Source: Gillisia mitskevichiae (GTDB lineage Bacteria > Bacteroidota > Bacteroidia > Flavobacteriales > Flavobacteriaceae). Taken from it: DNA of 64,000 nucleotides. Under the pieces are notes generated by a model. The model was not told the DNA's origin. It ran no database searches and was given only the letters and a program-made list of their open reading frames with translations. The stretch covers positions 1-64,000 of the forward strand of contig NZ_RBLG01000003.1 of the NCBI RefSeq assembly GCF_003634585.1. Reading direction: 5' to 3'. Both the position numbers and the translations under genes were made by a program. This document shows, piece by piece, positions 8,801-17,632 of this stretch (positions are counted from its first letter, which is position 1; every line of letters starts with the position of its first letter).

Positions 8801-9634
8801 ATGGCGATCATTACTTTAACGACAGATTTTGGGGAAAAAGATCACTTCGCTGGGGCCGTTAAAGGAACTATTTATTCAGAAATGGATGATGTTAGAATTG
8901 TTGATATTTCGCATTCTATCTCTCCATTTCATATAACAGAGGCTTCTTATATTATAAAAAATGCTTATAAATGTTTCCCAAAGGGCAGTATTCATATTAT
9001 AGGAATAGATTCAGAATTAACTCCAGAAAATAAACATGTAGCCATCTTACTGGATGACCATTACTTTATTTGTGCAAACAATGGAATTCTTTCTTTAATT
9101 GCTTCAGAAATTAAACCAGAAAAGATCGTAGAGATCAATATACATAACACAGTAGAAACTAATTTCCCTGTATTAGATGTTTTTGTAAGAGTAGCTTGCC
9201 ATATCGCTCGCGGAGGCACCTTGGAAGTAATTGGAAAATCCATAGAAAGCATTAAATATTTAAAGGAAATAGAACCATATATTAATTCTGAAAAAAATCA
9301 GATCATTGGACATGTTCTTTATATTGATAACTACGGAAATGTAGTAACCAATATTACCAGAAAAATATTTGAGAACGTTGGTAAAGGAAGAAAATTTAAG
9401 ATCACGGCACGAACTGCTAAATTCTCTAATATTTATAATACTTATAGTGATGCTATAGATTTTAAACAGGATAAAGACAAGCGAGAAGAAGATGGGAAAA
9501 AACTAGCCATCTTTAATTCTGCTGGGTATATAGAACTTGCCATTTACAAAAGTAATCCTAGCACTGTAGGAAGTGCTTCCACTTTATTTGGGTTGGAATT
9601 AAGGGATACGGTAACCATTAAATTTGAATCTTAA
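8801..9634 (+). CDS. SAM hydroxide adenosyltransferase (DUF62 family)
   Basis: A protein of about 277 residues related to the fluorinase/chlorinase fold. The family members studied cleave S-adenosylmethionine with hydroxide to give adenosine and methionine. The N-terminal ITLTTDFGEKDHFAGAVKG carries the conserved Asp region, and IDNYGNVVTNI in the C-terminal half is also typical. A TTG six bases upstream could start two residues earlier; the ATG at 8801 is preferred because the protein then begins MAIITLTTDFG as relatives do. The stop is directly followed by the ATG of the next gene, which implies translational coupling. Confidence 0.85.
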   Translation: MAIITLTTDFGEKDHFAGAVKGTIYSEMDDVRIVDISHSISPFHITEASYIIKNAYKCFPKGSIHIIGIDSELTPENKHVAILLDDHYFICANNGILSLIASEIKPEKIVEINIHNTVETNFPVLDVFVRVACHIARGGTLEVIGKSIESIKYLKEIEPYINSEKNQIIGHVLYIDNYGNVVTNITRKIFENVGKGRKFKITARTAKFSNIYNTYSDAIDFKQDKDKREEDGKKLAIFNSAGYIELAIYKSNPSTVGSASTLFGLELRDTVTIKFES

Positions 9635-9931
9635 ATGTTTGTACGCATAGTTAAAATGGGCTTTGTACCAGAAAAAGTAGAAACTTTTTTAAGTGATTTT
9701 GAAGCTATAAAATCTAAAGTTAGAGGATTTAAAGGATGTCTTTTTTTAGAACTATATAGAGATAAAAACAATACAAATCAGTTTTTTACGTATAGTTATT
9801 GGGAAGATGAACAGGCTCTACAGAACTATAGAGATTCCGATCTCTTTAAAGGAGTCTGGAAAAACACAAAACAATATTTCAATCAAAAACCAGAAGCTTG
9901 GAGTGTAGACAAATTAGTAAGTCTAGATTAA
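9635..9931 (+). CDS. ABM-domain protein (putative quinol monooxygenase type)
   Basis: A 98-residue single-domain protein of the dimeric alpha/beta barrel (antibiotic biosynthesis monooxygenase, ABM) group. It begins FVRIVKMGF, has the GFKGCLFLELYRD strand, then FFTYSYWEDEQALQNYRDSDLF, the usual W-x-s/d ... Y pattern, and ends QKPEAWSVDKL. Its start abuts the stop of the SAM-cleaving enzyme without a spacer, and gldF follows after about 30 bases, so all may be one transcript. Substrate is unknown; small ABM proteins can be monooxygenases, haem-degrading enzymes or isomerases. Confidence 0.75.
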   Translation: MFVRIVKMGFVPEKVETFLSDFEAIKSKVRGFKGCLFLELYRDKNNTNQFFTYSYWEDEQALQNYRDSDLFKGVWKNTKQYFNQKPEAWSVDKLVSLD

Positions 9932-9962
9932 GAATTAAGGTTTAAAAAACACATAAGCAGCA

Positions 9963-10700
9963 TTGATAGCGATCCTCAATAAAGAAATTCGATCATTTTT
10001 TTCTGCTCCAACAGGCTATTTAGTAGTTGGAATATTTTTGACGCTTTGTAGTCTATTCTTATTTGTATTTAGTGGCTCCTATAATATTTTGGATAATGGT
10101 TTTGCAGATCTTAAACCTTTTTTTGATCTCGCTCCCTGGATCTTTCTGTTCCTAATCCCAGCTATAACGATGAAATGTTTTGCTGAAGAAAACAAGCAAG
10201 GCACTATGGAATTATTGTTAACCAAACCCATTGGGACTTGGAATTTAGTAATAGGGAAGTTCTTTGGAGCTTTTTTAGTTACCTGTATTGCCATTCTTCC
10301 ATCTTTATTTTATGTAATTACTATTTACCAGCTTGGTGATCCAACCGGCAACTTAGATATTGGTGCTACTCTGGGGTCTTATCTAGGTCTATTACTATTG
10401 GTCGCAACATATACTTCAATAGGAATTTTTGCTTCAGTATTTACAAATAACCAGATCACGGCATTTATAATTGCTGTGTTTTTATGCTTTTTATTATTTT
10501 TTGCTTTTGAAGGTATTGCCGACTTTAAGCTATTTGGAAATACTAATTATGGAATTGAATATTTAGGGATGAGTTATCATTATAAAAGTATGAGTCGCGG
10601 GGTAATAGATACTCGAGATATTATCTATTTTTTGAGTCTTATCACCCTCTTTATCTCATTTAGCTATTTCAGGATCAATTCAACTAAAACTAAAGTCTAG
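9963..10700 (+). CDS. gldF: Gliding-motility ABC transporter permease GldF
   Basis: A 245-residue inner-membrane permease with about six transmembrane segments. The start MIAILNKEIRSFF...PTGYLVVGIF and the PAITMKCFAEENKQGTMELLLTKP segment are typical of GldF and related ABC-2 permeases. GldF works with GldG and the ATPase GldA (not in this window) in flavobacterial gliding. The start codon is TTG at 9963, since no ATG lies at a place that keeps the conserved N-terminus. gldG begins 3 bases after the stop. Confidence 0.9.
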   Translation: MIAILNKEIRSFFSAPTGYLVVGIFLTLCSLFLFVFSGSYNILDNGFADLKPFFDLAPWIFLFLIPAITMKCFAEENKQGTMELLLTKPIGTWNLVIGKFFGAFLVTCIAILPSLFYVITIYQLGDPTGNLDIGATLGSYLGLLLLVATYTSIGIFASVFTNNQITAFIIAVFLCFLLFFAFEGIADFKLFGNTNYGIEYLGMSYHYKSMSRGVIDTRDIIYFLSLITLFISFSYFRINSTKTKV

Positions 10701-10703
10701 CTC

Positions 10704-12377
10704 TTGAAAAATTTAAATAAATACAAAGGGCTGTTTATTGTGATAATCGCTTTATTGGTTATAAATAATATTGCTTCCAAAGTGCATTCCAGATTCGATC
10801 TTACGCAAGATCATAGATACACCCTATCGCCTGCAGCTAAAACAATTATAGATAAAATTGAATCGCCTATTATAATAGATGTATTCTTGAAAGGCAGTTT
10901 TCCTCCTGAATTCAGAAGATTACAAAATGAAACAAGACAATTTTTAGAAGAGATGTCTGCCTATAATTCCAATGTGAAATTTAATTTTATAGACCCTTTA
11001 GCTGAAGGTGATGATGCGAATGCTGTGGCTCAGGAATTTTACGAATTAGGAATGACACCAGCTCGTATAAGTATAATGGAAAATGGGAAAGCGAGCGAAT
11101 CTCTTATTTTCCCATGGGCAATAGCTAATTTTAATAATAAAACTGTAAAAATCCCACTACTTAAAAATAAGTTGGGAACAACAGATGAGGAGCGCGTAAA
11201 TAATTCTGTACAGCAAATGGAATATTCTTTTGCCGATGCCATTGGACAATTAGTACAGCCTAAAAAGAAGAAAATCGCTATCATGCGCGGTAATGGAGAA
11301 TTTGGTGATGCTTATATCGCAGATTTCATCAAAACCATTAGACAGTATTACTTTGTAGCTCCTTTTACCTTAGATTCTGTTGCCAACTACCCTAATAAGA
11401 CATTAGAAGACTTAAAAGAATTCGATCTTATTATTGAAGCGAAACCCACACAAGCCTATTCTGAGAAGGAAAAAATGGTTTTGGATCAATACCTAATGAA
11501 TGGAGGAAAATCCCTGTGGCTGATAGAGCAAACTGCTATGGAAAGCGATAGTTTATTCAATCAAAGCGGAAGTGCATTTGCCCTACCAAGAGACCTAGGT
11601 TTAAATGACTTTTTCTTTTCTTATGGCCTACGGATCAACCCTGCCTTAGTAAATGATATTTATTCGGCACCTATTATTTTGGCTAGTGGAAATGGAAATG
11701 ATACCCAGTTCTCCCCTTACCCTTGGTTTTACAGTCCGCTTACCACTTCTCCAAACTCACACCCTATAATTAATAATATTGAAGCAGTAAAATTTGACTG
11801 GGCCAACCCAATAGATATTTTGGGTAACAATATTAAAAAAACAGTATTACTATCCAGTTCTCCTCAATCTAAAATAGAAGGAACTCCGCGGGAAATAAGT
11901 CTAAATTTAATAAATACTAGGCCTGATCTTTCTACTTATACTGCAGGAGAATTACCTATGGCCGTATTATTAGAAGGTGAATTTAAATCTGTCTATAAGA
12001 ACAGGGTAAAACCCTTCGAACTGGATGTTGCTATAGACAATGGAAAATCCACTAAAATGATCGTAATATCCGATGGGGATGTTATAAAAAATCAGCTTCA
12101 GAAAGGGCAACCGGTGGAATTAGGTTTCGATCGATTTACGGGAAATACGTACGGTAATAAGGAATTTCTACTAAATGCTGTAAACTACCTTTTAGACGAT
12201 TCAGGATTAATAGATATTAGATCTAAAGAAATTAGTATTGCTTTTTTAGATTCAGAAAAGACAGCTCAAGAGCGTGAAAAATGGCAAGTTTTAAATCTTA
12301 TTATTCCGTTAGTGTTGTTGGGAATGGGTGCTTTTTTCTTTACCTACCTCCGCAAAAGAAGATATGTGAAAAATTAG
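10704..12377 (+). CDS. gldG: Gliding-motility ABC transporter component GldG
   Basis: A 557-residue protein with one N-terminal transmembrane helix (residues about 9-25), a large periplasmic region and a second helix near the C-terminus (about 530-550) followed by a basic tail. The segment SRFDLTQDHRYTLSP and the middle MRGNGEFGDAYIADFI fit the GldG family (ABC-type uncharacterised transport protein fold). It is translationally coupled to gldF and, like it, appears to start with TTG, here at 10704. Function is gliding-associated transport, known from Flavobacterium johnsoniae relatives. Confidence 0.92.
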   Translation: MKNLNKYKGLFIVIIALLVINNIASKVHSRFDLTQDHRYTLSPAAKTIIDKIESPIIIDVFLKGSFPPEFRRLQNETRQFLEEMSAYNSNVKFNFIDPLAEGDDANAVAQEFYELGMTPARISIMENGKASESLIFPWAIANFNNKTVKIPLLKNKLGTTDEERVNNSVQQMEYSFADAIGQLVQPKKKKIAIMRGNGEFGDAYIADFIKTIRQYYFVAPFTLDSVANYPNKTLEDLKEFDLIIEAKPTQAYSEKEKMVLDQYLMNGGKSLWLIEQTAMESDSLFNQSGSAFALPRDLGLNDFFFSYGLRINPALVNDIYSAPIILASGNGNDTQFSPYPWFYSPLTTSPNSHPIINNIEAVKFDWANPIDILGNNIKKTVLLSSSPQSKIEGTPREISLNLINTRPDLSTYTAGELPMAVLLEGEFKSVYKNRVKPFELDVAIDNGKSTKMIVISDGDVIKNQLQKGQPVELGFDRFTGNTYGNKEFLLNAVNYLLDDSGLIDIRSKEISIAFLDSEKTAQEREKWQVLNLIIPLVLLGMGAFFFTYLRKRRYVKN

Positions 12378-12534
12378 ACTTTTAGTGCATAAGTTTTCTT
12401 CATAATTAAATATTAACAAAATTCTAAACAATATTTTCAGGAAGCCTTTAATTTCAAGGAGTTGGCATAATTAATTACATTTTTTCTGTTAATAAAATAT
12501 CATCTATTACACTTCGGTTTTTAAAGGATTACGA

Positions 12535-12542
12535 TATATTTG
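12535..12542 (+). promoter_or_regulatory. -7 box upstream of dnaN
   Basis: TATATTTG lies 26 bases before the dnaN ATG, at the distance expected for a Bacteroidetes housekeeping promoter with a short leader. A clear TTTG -33 box is not seen; TTCG at 12513-12516 (18-base spacer) is the nearest candidate. Confidence 0.5.
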
Positions 12543-12567
12543 TATTGATTAAATAACCGTTAGATCC

Positions 12568-13686
12568 ATGAAATTTATAGTATCCAGTACGTATTTATTA
12601 AAACAGCTTCAAATATTAGGAGGCGTTATTAACAATAATAACACCCTTCCAATTTTAGACAACTTTTTATTCGAATTAAAGAAGGACGAGTTAACGGTTT
12701 CAGCTTCCGATTTAGAGACTACCATGTCTGCTAAACTGAAAGTAGAATCAGATTCTGAAGGTTCTATCGCTGTTCCTGCAAGATTGTTATTGGAAACCTT
12801 GAAAACGTTCCCAGAACAGCCACTTACATTTGTAGTAGAAGATAATAATACCATAGAATTAAGTTCTAACCACGGGAAATACGCCTTAGCATACGCAAAT
12901 GGAGAAGAATTCCCAAATGCAGTGGAATTGAGTGATCCTAGCAGCACTATCATCCAAGGAGATGTGTTGGCTATGGCTATTAGCAAAACCATTTTTGCTT
13001 CTGGAAACGATGATCTTAGACCTGTTATGAGCGGAGTGTTCTTTCAGTTCTCTACAGAAGGTTTAACTTTTGTAGCTACAGATGCTCATAAATTAGTAAA
13101 ATATTCTAGAGAAGATGTAACCGCTTCTCAGGCAGCAGAATTCATTATGCCTAAAAAGCCTTTGAATCTTTTAAAAGGGATCTTGGCAGGAAGCGAGACA
13201 GATGTTCTTATTGAATATAATGAGTCTAATGCCAAATTCATTTTTGAAGACACTCAGTTGATCTGTAGATTGATCGATGGGAAATACCCAAATTATGAAG
13301 CGGTTATTCCAAAAGAAAATCCTAATAAATTAGTTATAGATAGAAGTCAGTTCTTAAGTTCTGTTAGAAGGGTTTCTATTTTCTCTAATAAGACCACACA
13401 CCAAGTTCGTTTAAAGATCGCTGGTGCCGAGTTGAATATTTCAGCAGAAGATATAGATTATAGTAACAAAGCAGAAGAGCGATTGACTTGTTCTTACCAA
13501 GGGGACGATATGCAAATTGGTTTTAACTCTCGTTTTTTAACAGAGATGTTGAATAACCTAAATGCAAATGAAGTTCAGTTAGAAATGAGTTTACCAAATC
13601 GTGCAGGAATTCTAACTCCAGTAGATGGATTAGATGAAGGAGAAAAGATTACGATGTTAGTTATGCCAGTGATGCTGAATAGCTAA
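12568..13686 (+). CDS. dnaN: DNA polymerase III beta subunit (sliding clamp)
   Basis: A 372-residue protein with the three repeated clamp domains. It begins MKFIVSS..LLKQLQILGGVI, contains the FASGNDDLRPVMSGVFFQ segment at the domain 1-2 boundary and LICRLIDGKYPNYEAVIP in domain 2, and ends with MLVMPVMLNS, the usual clamp C-terminus in which the M-P-M residues line the partner-binding pocket. It tethers polymerase III to DNA as a ring dimer. It is not next to dnaA here, which is common in Bacteroidetes. It is monocistronic, with its own -7 box and a terminator directly after it. Confidence 0.97.
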   Translation: MKFIVSSTYLLKQLQILGGVINNNNTLPILDNFLFELKKDELTVSASDLETTMSAKLKVESDSEGSIAVPARLLLETLKTFPEQPLTFVVEDNNTIELSSNHGKYALAYANGEEFPNAVELSDPSSTIIQGDVLAMAISKTIFASGNDDLRPVMSGVFFQFSTEGLTFVATDAHKLVKYSREDVTASQAAEFIMPKKPLNLLKGILAGSETDVLIEYNESNAKFIFEDTQLICRLIDGKYPNYEAVIPKENPNKLVIDRSQFLSSVRRVSIFSNKTTHQVRLKIAGAELNISAEDIDYSNKAEERLTCSYQGDDMQIGFNSRFLTEMLNNLNANEVQLEMSLPNRAGILTPVDGLDEGEKITMLVMPVMLNS

Positions 13687-13711
13687 AAAATATACTTTTT
13701 ATATAAAAAAA

Positions 13712-13745
13712 GATCCTGTCTCATAAAAAGGCAGGATTTTTTTTG
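13712..13745 (+). terminator. Intrinsic terminator after dnaN
   Basis: Stem ATCCTGTC / GGCAGGAT (one G-T wobble) with loop TCATAAAAA, followed by eight T. Confidence 0.85.
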
Positions 13746-13773
13746 TTCTTTTTTCTAAGAAAAGCAATTGCTA

Positions 13774-15201
13774 TTAGAAGGTCTTATTGATTTTTATTCC
13801 TACTCCCAGATTACTATTCTCTGATGAAAAATCTGCTCCAAGTTCCAAATTAATATTCAAAAAAGAATTCAATAGATTTACATCTAAATAGGTAGATACG
13901 ATTTCATGAGGTAATATTATCCTACCTCGAGGATCATCCTCGCGAAATTCCTCCCCATCAAAATCGTTTAGGTTTCTTACATGCCCATTATTATTTCGAT
14001 AACTAAGAAATAATTTGTAGGGTATTTTCTGCATTAGATTCCCCTTTAATCCAAAGTGATGAACTATTATCCGATTATTACCAATCGATGGTTTTTTATC
14101 ATTGCCATATTGATTAATCGTAAAAAATGGCAAGCCCAAAACATTATCCTTATAAGTCCATCCAGATTGATATAATCCATTATTAAAATAATTATCCCAC
14201 TTATGTATTAATGGACTTCTCTCATGACTTTGATCTTTAGTGTAGTAAAATTCATACATAAACTTCTGTATCCAAGGTTTTTCTCGTAATGAATATTCTG
14301 TGAGATCTACAAAAATCCCATATCTACCATCTGGTCTATTATAATATAACATCCCAGAGCCATCTTCGAAGGGATGACTATACATAATCTCATAATATAT
14401 ATTATTTATAACTTTACTTATTCGAAGCTCGTAACTTCCCAGATGATTTCCTAAGGCATTTGTTTGCTCTCCTATAAACGCATCCTCTTGGCCGCCTTGC
14501 CCAGTAATGATCTTTAAATAATCTGAAAAGCTTTTAGGCTGGATTCCAATATGAGACTCTGGAGATTCCCCTCCCCATTGCACAAAATGTTCAATACCTA
14601 ATTTAATTTTTAGTTCATTATTCGATCTATAATTTATAAACAAACTCTTCTTATGAATTTTAATTTTTTTAACAAACCTGTTTTTATCATTATCTAATAG
14701 AAATTCTCCCCAGGTTCCTGAAATACCAAGATGCTTATTAAATAAGAAATAAATGGGTTTTACTGTATTTAATTGAATACCAGGGATTGGCTTTGCATTT
14801 AAGGACCATAACATATTACCATTCGTACCGCTTAAACCATCATATAATTCATCTATTTGTTTTATACCTCCGATAATCCTAATCCAAGAATTTTTATATT
14901 GAATATATAATTCATCTAGATCAACTTCCTCCTCTGCAGCATCTTGATATAAAATTCCTCCGCCAATCTCTAAATCTGCATTCTGATTAATTTTCCAATT
15001 CTCTCTAGCTGTAAGAAATAAAGAAACTGTGGTACTATCATTTATTCTACCTCGTTGATTGGAGTACAACCAAAATGGTAATTTGTCTTCAGAAGAAATA
15101 TAAACTCTAGAAGTTGCCTCTCCTGAAAAATTTAATTGAGAAAATCCAATAAATGAATTAAAAATAAATAGAGTAAAGAAGAGTCCCCGGCCTATATTCA
15201 T
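13774..15201 (-). CDS. Wzi-type capsule assembly outer-membrane protein
   Basis: A 475-residue outer-membrane beta-barrel with a signal peptide (residues about 1-21, ending GFSQ). The mature start (LNFSGEATSRVYISSEDKL then PFWLYSNQRG) is typical of the Wzi family, members of which bind and anchor capsule or exopolysaccharide at the cell surface. Many alternating aromatic strands follow and the chain ends in Phe, as expected for barrel insertion. It is isolated, with no polysaccharide locus beside it. A role in exopolysaccharide surface attachment is inferred from the family. Confidence 0.8.
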   Translation of the reverse strand: MNIGRGLFFTLFIFNSFIGFSQLNFSGEATSRVYISSEDKLPFWLYSNQRGRINDSTTVSLFLTARENWKINQNADLEIGGGILYQDAAEEEVDLDELYIQYKNSWIRIIGGIKQIDELYDGLSGTNGNMLWSLNAKPIPGIQLNTVKPIYFLFNKHLGISGTWGEFLLDNDKNRFVKKIKIHKKSLFINYRSNNELKIKLGIEHFVQWGGESPESHIGIQPKSFSDYLKIITGQGGQEDAFIGEQTNALGNHLGSYELRISKVINNIYYEIMYSHPFEDGSGMLYYNRPDGRYGIFVDLTEYSLREKPWIQKFMYEFYYTKDQSHERSPLIHKWDNYFNNGLYQSGWTYKDNVLGLPFFTINQYGNDKKPSIGNNRIIVHHFGLKGNLMQKIPYKLFLSYRNNNGHVRNLNDFDGEEFREDDPRGRIILPHEIVSTYLDVNLLNSFLNINLELGADFSSENSNLGVGIKINKTF

Positions 15202-15547
15202 AATAATTACTTTTAAAAAGCCTACGCCTAATTAAGGCAGCCTATTAAGTTAAAAATGAAAAGGGGGAGCTTGGAAACTATAGGGATGTATACCAATGAA
15301 TTTGAAAATGTAAATAAATTCTACATGAATTTAATACAAAAAATTCAATAATTGAAACTTGTAAATAAATTGCTTCGCTAATTTTTAAATTAAATATGTT
15401 ATTAATAGAATCAAATTCTATTTCTAATGGTTAAAATCTTTAGATATAATAGTAAACTAAAATCAAAAATTTCATCGTTTTTAATTCTCTAATTTTCATT
15501 TAGTCTCAACCTTTTAAAATTATTTGAGAATTCTAATTATACAATAT

Positions 15548-15886
15548 TTATTTAATGAACTCAATAGATAAAGGATATGTTGGGATCTCTCCATTGCTCA
15601 CTTTTATAGCATTTAAAATGGGGAATACTAAGGCAACAATTCCAATTCCTATCAATAAAATAATACCTAGTCCAAATAAAAAGATCAACGGAATACTGAT
15701 AATAGAATAGATAAAAAGACTGATTTGAAAATTAAGGATCATCTTCCCGTGAACATCCATTCCATAGACCTTATCTTTTTGAGTGAGCCAGATAACTAAA
15801 GGCACTACAAAACCTCCTACTCCGGTAACAAGATCTAGTAACTGACTTAAATGCATTAATACTAATAATTGATTATCTTCTCTCAT
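15548..15886 (-). CDS. DUF4870 (Tic20-like) membrane protein
   Basis: A 112-residue protein with three hydrophobic helices: about residues 15-35 (GFVVPLVIWLTQ), 50-65 and 68-90. The loop KDKVYGMDVHGKMILNFQIS is characteristic of DUF4870. Function is unknown; Tic20-like folds occur in small membrane proteins. The 345 bases between it and the Wzi gene show no coding or structured features. Confidence 0.8.
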   Translation of the reverse strand: MREDNQLLVLMHLSQLLDLVTGVGGFVVPLVIWLTQKDKVYGMDVHGKMILNFQISLFIYSIISIPLIFLFGLGIILLIGIGIVALVFPILNAIKVSNGEIPTYPLSIEFIK

Positions 15887-15994
15887 GATGTTTGTTTGAT
15901 TGATTGATGAATGTATCTTATAAGTAGTAAAATATCCTAATATGTTACAGACTAAGGACTAAACAAGCTCTTATTTCTTTACTATCTTTGCTGC

Positions 15995-17410
15995 ATGATT
16001 TTAAACGATACCATAGTAGCATTAGCTACCCCATCTGGTGCTGGAGCAATTGCCGTGATCCGTGTTTCAGGTCCAGAAGCGATAAATATAGTCTCTCCAA
16101 TTTTTGTAGCTAAGTCTAAAAAGGAGCTAAAAAGGCAAGCAACACACACCCTTCATTTAGGGAACATTATAGAAGATGCACGAATAATAGATGAAGTTCT
16201 GGTTTCTATATTTCATGGGCCTAAAAGTTATACAGGAGAACATACTATAGAGATCTCCTGCCATGGAAGTCAATATATTCAGCAAGAGATCATTCAACTT
16301 TTAATACGTAAAGGATGTCGATCTGCAGAAGCAGGGGAATTTACGTTGAGAGCTTTTTTAAATGGAAAAATGGATCTTAGTCAGGCAGAAGCCGTAGCAG
16401 ATCTTATTTCTTCTGAAAATGCAGCTTCTCACCAAATGGCAATGCAACAAATGAGAGGTGGTTTTTCCAATGAAATTCAGAAGTTGCGTCAGGAATTACT
16501 GAATTTTGCTTCCTTGATAGAACTGGAATTAGATTTTGCTGAAGAAGATGTAGAATTCGCTAACAGAGATGAATTTCAAAATTTAGTAACACGAATTCAA
16601 CAGGTACTTAAAAAATTGATCGATTCCTTTGCAGTAGGAAATGTGCTTAAAAATGGAATTCCTGTAGCCATCGTTGGCGAGCCTAATGTTGGTAAATCTA
16701 CTTTGCTAAATGCCCTACTAAATGAGGAACGTGCCATCGTTTCCGAAATTGCCGGTACTACGCGGGATACTATTGAAGATGAAATAAGCATTGGGGGAAT
16801 AGGATTTAGATTTATTGATACTGCAGGAATCCGAGAAACTCAAGATGTTATTGAAGGTCTTGGAATAAAAAAGACATTTGAGAAAATAAGTCAGGCGCAG
16901 GTGGTTATTTATCTATTAAGTGCAGATAAATTCAAAATTCAGAATTCAAAATTCCAAGTAGAACTACAAAAGATCCATAATCAGTTTCCACAAAAGCCAT
17001 TACTAATCATTGTAAATAAAGTGGATACTTTGGAGTCTACAGAATTAGAAAAATTACAACAGGAATTGGAGGTTATTTCCCGCGGAGTAGAAAAATCCCA
17101 ATATCTATTACTATCTGCTAAAACAGGAATGGGCGTAGAAGAACTACAAGAAAAATTGTTACAATTCGTGAATACTGGCGAATTAAGGAACAATAATACT
17201 ATTGTAACTAATAGCAGGCATTATAATGCGTTGCTAAGCGCTTTAGAAGAAATAAACAAGGTACAACACGGATTAAACGATAATCTTTCTGGAGACCTTA
17301 TGGCTATAGATATTCGCCAAGCACTGTATCATTTTGGAGAGATCACAGGGGAAATCACCAACGATGATTTGTTGGGCAATATTTTTGCTAATTTCTGTAT
17401 TGGAAAATAA
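15995..17410 (+). CDS. mnmE: tRNA modification GTPase MnmE
   Basis: A 471-residue GTPase that, with MnmG, builds the 5-carboxymethylaminomethyl group on wobble uridine 34. The N-terminal tetrahydrofolate-binding domain begins DTIVALATPSGAGAIAVIR. The G1 motif GEPNVGKST is at about 228-236, followed by AGTTRDT and DTAGIRET (switch II), and NKVD (G4). It ends with the invariant C-IGK. A TATCTTTG -7-like box lies 5 bases before the ATG, so the mRNA could be leaderless. The last 18 bases are the integration site of the island that follows, and the reading frame is intact after insertion. Confidence 0.97.
   Translation: MILNDTIVALATPSGAGAIAVIRVSGPEAINIVSPIFVAKSKKELKRQATHTLHLGNIIEDARIIDEVLVSIFHGPKSYTGEHTIEISCHGSQYIQQEIIQLLIRKGCRSAEAGEFTLRAFLNGKMDLSQAEAVADLISSENAASHQMAMQQMRGGFSNEIQKLRQELLNFASLIELELDFAEEDVEFANRDEFQNLVTRIQQVLKKLIDSFAVGNVLKNGIPVAIVGEPNVGKSTLLNALLNEERAIVSEIAGTTRDTIEDEISIGGIGFRFIDTAGIRETQDVIEGLGIKKTFEKISQAQVVIYLLSADKFKIQNSKFQVELQKIHNQFPQKPLLIIVNKVDTLESTELEKLQQELEVISRGVEKSQYLLLSAKTGMGVEELQEKLLQFVNTGELRNNNTIVTNSRHYNALLSALEEINKVQHGLNDNLSGDLMAIDIRQALYHFGEITGEITNDDLLGNIFANFCIGK
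17393..17410 (+). other. attL core of the island (end of mnmE)
   Basis: TTCTGTATTGGAAAATAA, the last 18 bases of mnmE including the stop. A 16/18 copy is at 52846-52863 in the same orientation. The 3' end of trmE/mnmE is a known integration site for genomic islands, for example SGI1 in Salmonella. The integrase gene begins about 220 bases inside. Confidence 0.85.
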
Positions 17411-17430
17411 ACAGAAGATTTTATTTGATA

Positions 17431-17470
17431 CCAAATGACATCAAATAACACCAAATAATACTAAAATAGA
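17431..17470 (+). repeat. 10-bp tandem repeats next to attL
   Basis: Three exact-register 10-base units (CCAAATGACA, TCAAATAACA, CCAAATAATA) and a weaker fourth lie just inside the element. Such short direct repeats beside an att core are candidate integrase or excisionase binding sites. Confidence 0.5.
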
Positions 17471-17491
17471 GGCTTAAGAGCCTCTATTTTA
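17462..17491 (+). terminator. Intrinsic terminator between mnmE and the integrase
   Basis: A perfect 12-bp stem AAAATAGAGGCT / AGCCTCTATTTT with a TAAG loop and a T-rich tail. It is nearly palindromic and could work both ways, isolating mnmE from the element. Confidence 0.9.
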
Positions 17492-17519
17492 TTTTCATAT
17501 TTTCCGAATCTAATTTCTT

Positions 17520-17593
17520 TTTACACCTTTCTTTACACTTAATTTACACCTCGTTGTTAAATTTCATCAATGAGGTGTATTTTTTTACACCTC
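17520..17593 (+). repeat. TTTACACCT arm-type repeats upstream of the integrase
   Basis: Four direct copies of TTTACAC(C/T)T at 17520, 17532, 17543 and 17584, plus one inverted copy (GAGGTGTA) at 17572-17579. The inverted copy and the last direct copy also form a palindrome. TTACACCTCGTT at 17544-17555 recurs exactly at 52799-52810 near the right end. This layout fits integrase arm-binding sites, possibly overlapping the integrase promoter for autoregulation. Confidence 0.6.
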
Positions 17594-17632
17594 AATATTT
17601 ATTTTTCTTATATTTATAGAAATTAACCAGTT

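Noticed and set aside
14269-14281. TTCTGTATCC, partial match to the att core
   Set aside because: Only the first eight bases match and it lies in the Wzi-type gene, so it is chance.
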